From Clostridia bacterium (lineage in GTDB: Bacteria > Bacillota > Clostridia > Oscillospirales > CAG-272): a stretch of 7,339 bases of DNA. Positions 6,482-7,339 of the stretch are shown piece by piece (position 1 is the stretch's first letter; each line of letters opens with the position of its first letter). The notes beneath the pieces are model-generated. The model was not told where the DNA came from and did not search any database. It saw nothing but the letters and a program-made list of their open reading frames with translations. Both the position numbers and the translations under genes were made by a program. The stretch is taken from positions 1-7,339 of the forward strand of contig JAFYRH010000264.1 of the NCBI GenBank assembly GCA_017559555.1, in the 5' to 3' direction.

Positions 6482-7258
6482 TCATTCGGCGCTTTTATAT
6501 CCTATCCATTGGTATTGGGCGGTGACGGGAAGCTTTTCTGCGTCAAATTTTCCCGCCCAATCTGCATTTGTGTCGGCAACGTTCCACAAATTCATCATAA
6601 TGTGACCTGCATTCGAGGGAATATCGGTGGTTGCACGGTAAACGGGTGTTCCGTCCACGTACCACGTAATCGAGTTGGGTTGCCAATCAAAGCCGTATTC
6701 GTGAAAGTCCTCTGAGGCATCAAACACAAGGTTATAAACGTACTCGTGTCCGCCCGAGCCATTTGTGTAGTAATTGAACTGCACGCGCGTGGTGTCATCG
6801 CCAAGAAATTCAATGTCAATTTCGTCCCAAGGCCACCCCGTATATGTAAAAAATGAAGAAATCACGCCAGGGCATTTGGCAGCCTTCATAGATACCGAGT
6901 AGTATCCGTAAGAAAACTTATTGACCGTGCGGTACTCGGCCCCCACAAATTTGCCCTCGCTCTCGGTCAGGGAAAGGGTCAACAGCCCGTTCGCCACAAG
7001 CGCATTGCTTCGCGCAAAGGAGCAGTTAAAGGGGTGGCCGTTGCCTCTGTCATTGCGCGCCCAAAACCCTTCGGGGTAGCCGTTTTCAAAGGTAGCTATT
7101 TTATCTTCTTCCTGTGTCAAACGGGTTGGAATATTGTCCTCGGGTCTTATGTTATCGCCACCCATTGACGTAGAATGCGGTCTGCACGAAGCCAATACCA
7201 GCAAAGCTACAAACAAAAGAGCTATTACTCTTAAGCTAATAAAACCACTTTTTCTCAA
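6482..7258 (-). CDS. GH16 licheninase-like beta-glucanase lipoprotein (TTG start)
   Basis: Compact 258-residue endo-beta-1,3-1,4-glucanase candidate that cuts mixed-linkage glucan at the cell surface. A basic N-terminus and hydrophobic stretch end in lipobox LASC (Cys25), predicting a lipid-anchored mature protein of about 234 residues, near the size of Bacillus and Clostridium lichenases. GH16 spans about 55-255. The active-site strand is PWDEIDIEFLG with E146 (nucleophile), D148 and E150 (acid/base). Flanking family signatures are FFTYTG, VQFNYYTNG, FDASEDFHEYGFDW, WYVDGTPVY and IMMNLW. The loop before the active site is shorter than I recall from Bacillus lichenase. C79 fits the first Cys of the Bacillus disulphide, but its partner position (near G106) is not Cys. 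The start is TTG at 7258, chosen because AAGGA lies 7 nt upstream and no in-frame ATG exists back to the stop at 7292. It ends in TGA, 46 bp before the larger GH16 gene. Confidence 0.95.
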   Translation of the reverse strand: MRKSGFISLRVIALLFVALLVLASCRPHSTSMGGDNIRPEDNIPTRLTQEEDKIATFENGYPEGFWARNDRGNGHPFNCSFARSNALVANGLLTLSLTESEGKFVGAEYRTVNKFSYGYYSVSMKAAKCPGVISSFFTYTGWPWDEIDIEFLGDDTTRVQFNYYTNGSGGHEYVYNLVFDASEDFHEYGFDWQPNSITWYVDGTPVYRATTDIPSNAGHIMMNLWNVADTNADWAGKFDAEKLPVTAQYQWIGYKSAE

Positions 7259-7265
7259 ATTTTCA

Positions 7266-7270
7266 TCCTT
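7266..7270 (-). promoter_or_regulatory. Ribosome binding site supporting the TTG start
   Basis: The minus strand reads AAGGA, with 7 nt to the TTG at 7258. The ATG overlapping this site (7266) is out of frame and meets a stop after three codons, so it does not compete as the gene start. Confidence 0.65.
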
Positions 7271-7291
7271 AAATTTTATTTTGCTAAAGCG

Positions 7292-7339
7292 TTAAGCCTT
7301 CTTCTCTGTTTCCTTGAAAATAAATCTATTTGCAAAGAA
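7292..7339 (-). CDS. Possible 3' end of an upstream gene (15 codons plus stop)
   Basis: From the window edge the minus strand reads FFANRFIFKETEKKA followed by TAA at 7294-7292, leaving 33 bp to the next start. A tail of aromatic then charged residues could end a membrane protein such as a transporter, but this is a guess. A second frame is also open here (ending at 7276), so neither is proven. No terminator-like hairpin separates it from the GH16 gene, which would fit an operon continuing upstream. Confidence 0.3.
   Translation of the reverse strand, partial: FFANRFIFKETEKKA

Noticed and set aside
1..7339. CRISPR array, tRNA, rRNA, insertion sequence, attachment site or phage gene
   Set aside because: No spaced direct repeats, cloverleaf-like stretches, transposase motifs or terminal inverted repeats were seen; practically all bases belong to the minus-strand glycoside hydrolase genes.

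Overview
The window looks like part of a polysaccharide-utilisation locus from an anaerobic gut- or rumen-type Clostridia (Bacillota), probably a metagenome-derived genome. The grounds are Gram-positive style lipoprotein signals, strong AGGAGG-type ribosome binding sites, a domain-swapped GH3 of the kind known from rumen Clostridia, Pro/Glu/Thr linkers, and a short Cys/Asp motif familiar from clostridial surface proteins. The taxonomic call is inference; there is no marker gene here.

All real genes are on the minus strand, so the transcript runs from high to low coordinates. In that order: (1) 7339-7292, possibly the last 15 codons of an upstream gene. (2) 7258-6482, a compact GH16 beta-glucanase lipoprotein that closely resembles bacterial lichenases and starts at TTG. 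(3) 6435-3001, a 1144-residue GH16 lipoprotein in which a lichenase-like catalytic domain is followed by five related beta-sandwich modules in the order A-B-A-B-B, joined by acidic and Pro-rich linkers. (4) 2885 to beyond base 1, a GH3 beta-glucosidase with one N-terminal membrane anchor and its two halves in circularly permuted order; its C-terminus lies outside the window.

The gaps are 33, 46 and 115 bp, so genes 2 to 4 are probably one operon. The last gap holds a strong GC-rich hairpin that may set the ratio of GH16 to GH3 product. No gene-free stretch exceeds 300 bases.

Working model (inference from families): the two surface lipoproteins cut mixed-linkage beta-1,3-1,4-glucan (cereal beta-glucan, lichenan) or a related beta-glucan. 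The long one also holds the polymer through its modules. The membrane-anchored GH3 then releases glucose from the oligosaccharides at the cell surface. No transporter or regulator is visible. The enzymes are recognisable; the least familiar element is the five-module tail of the large GH16 protein. Very long plus-strand open frames lie opposite the real genes and are treated as artefacts.
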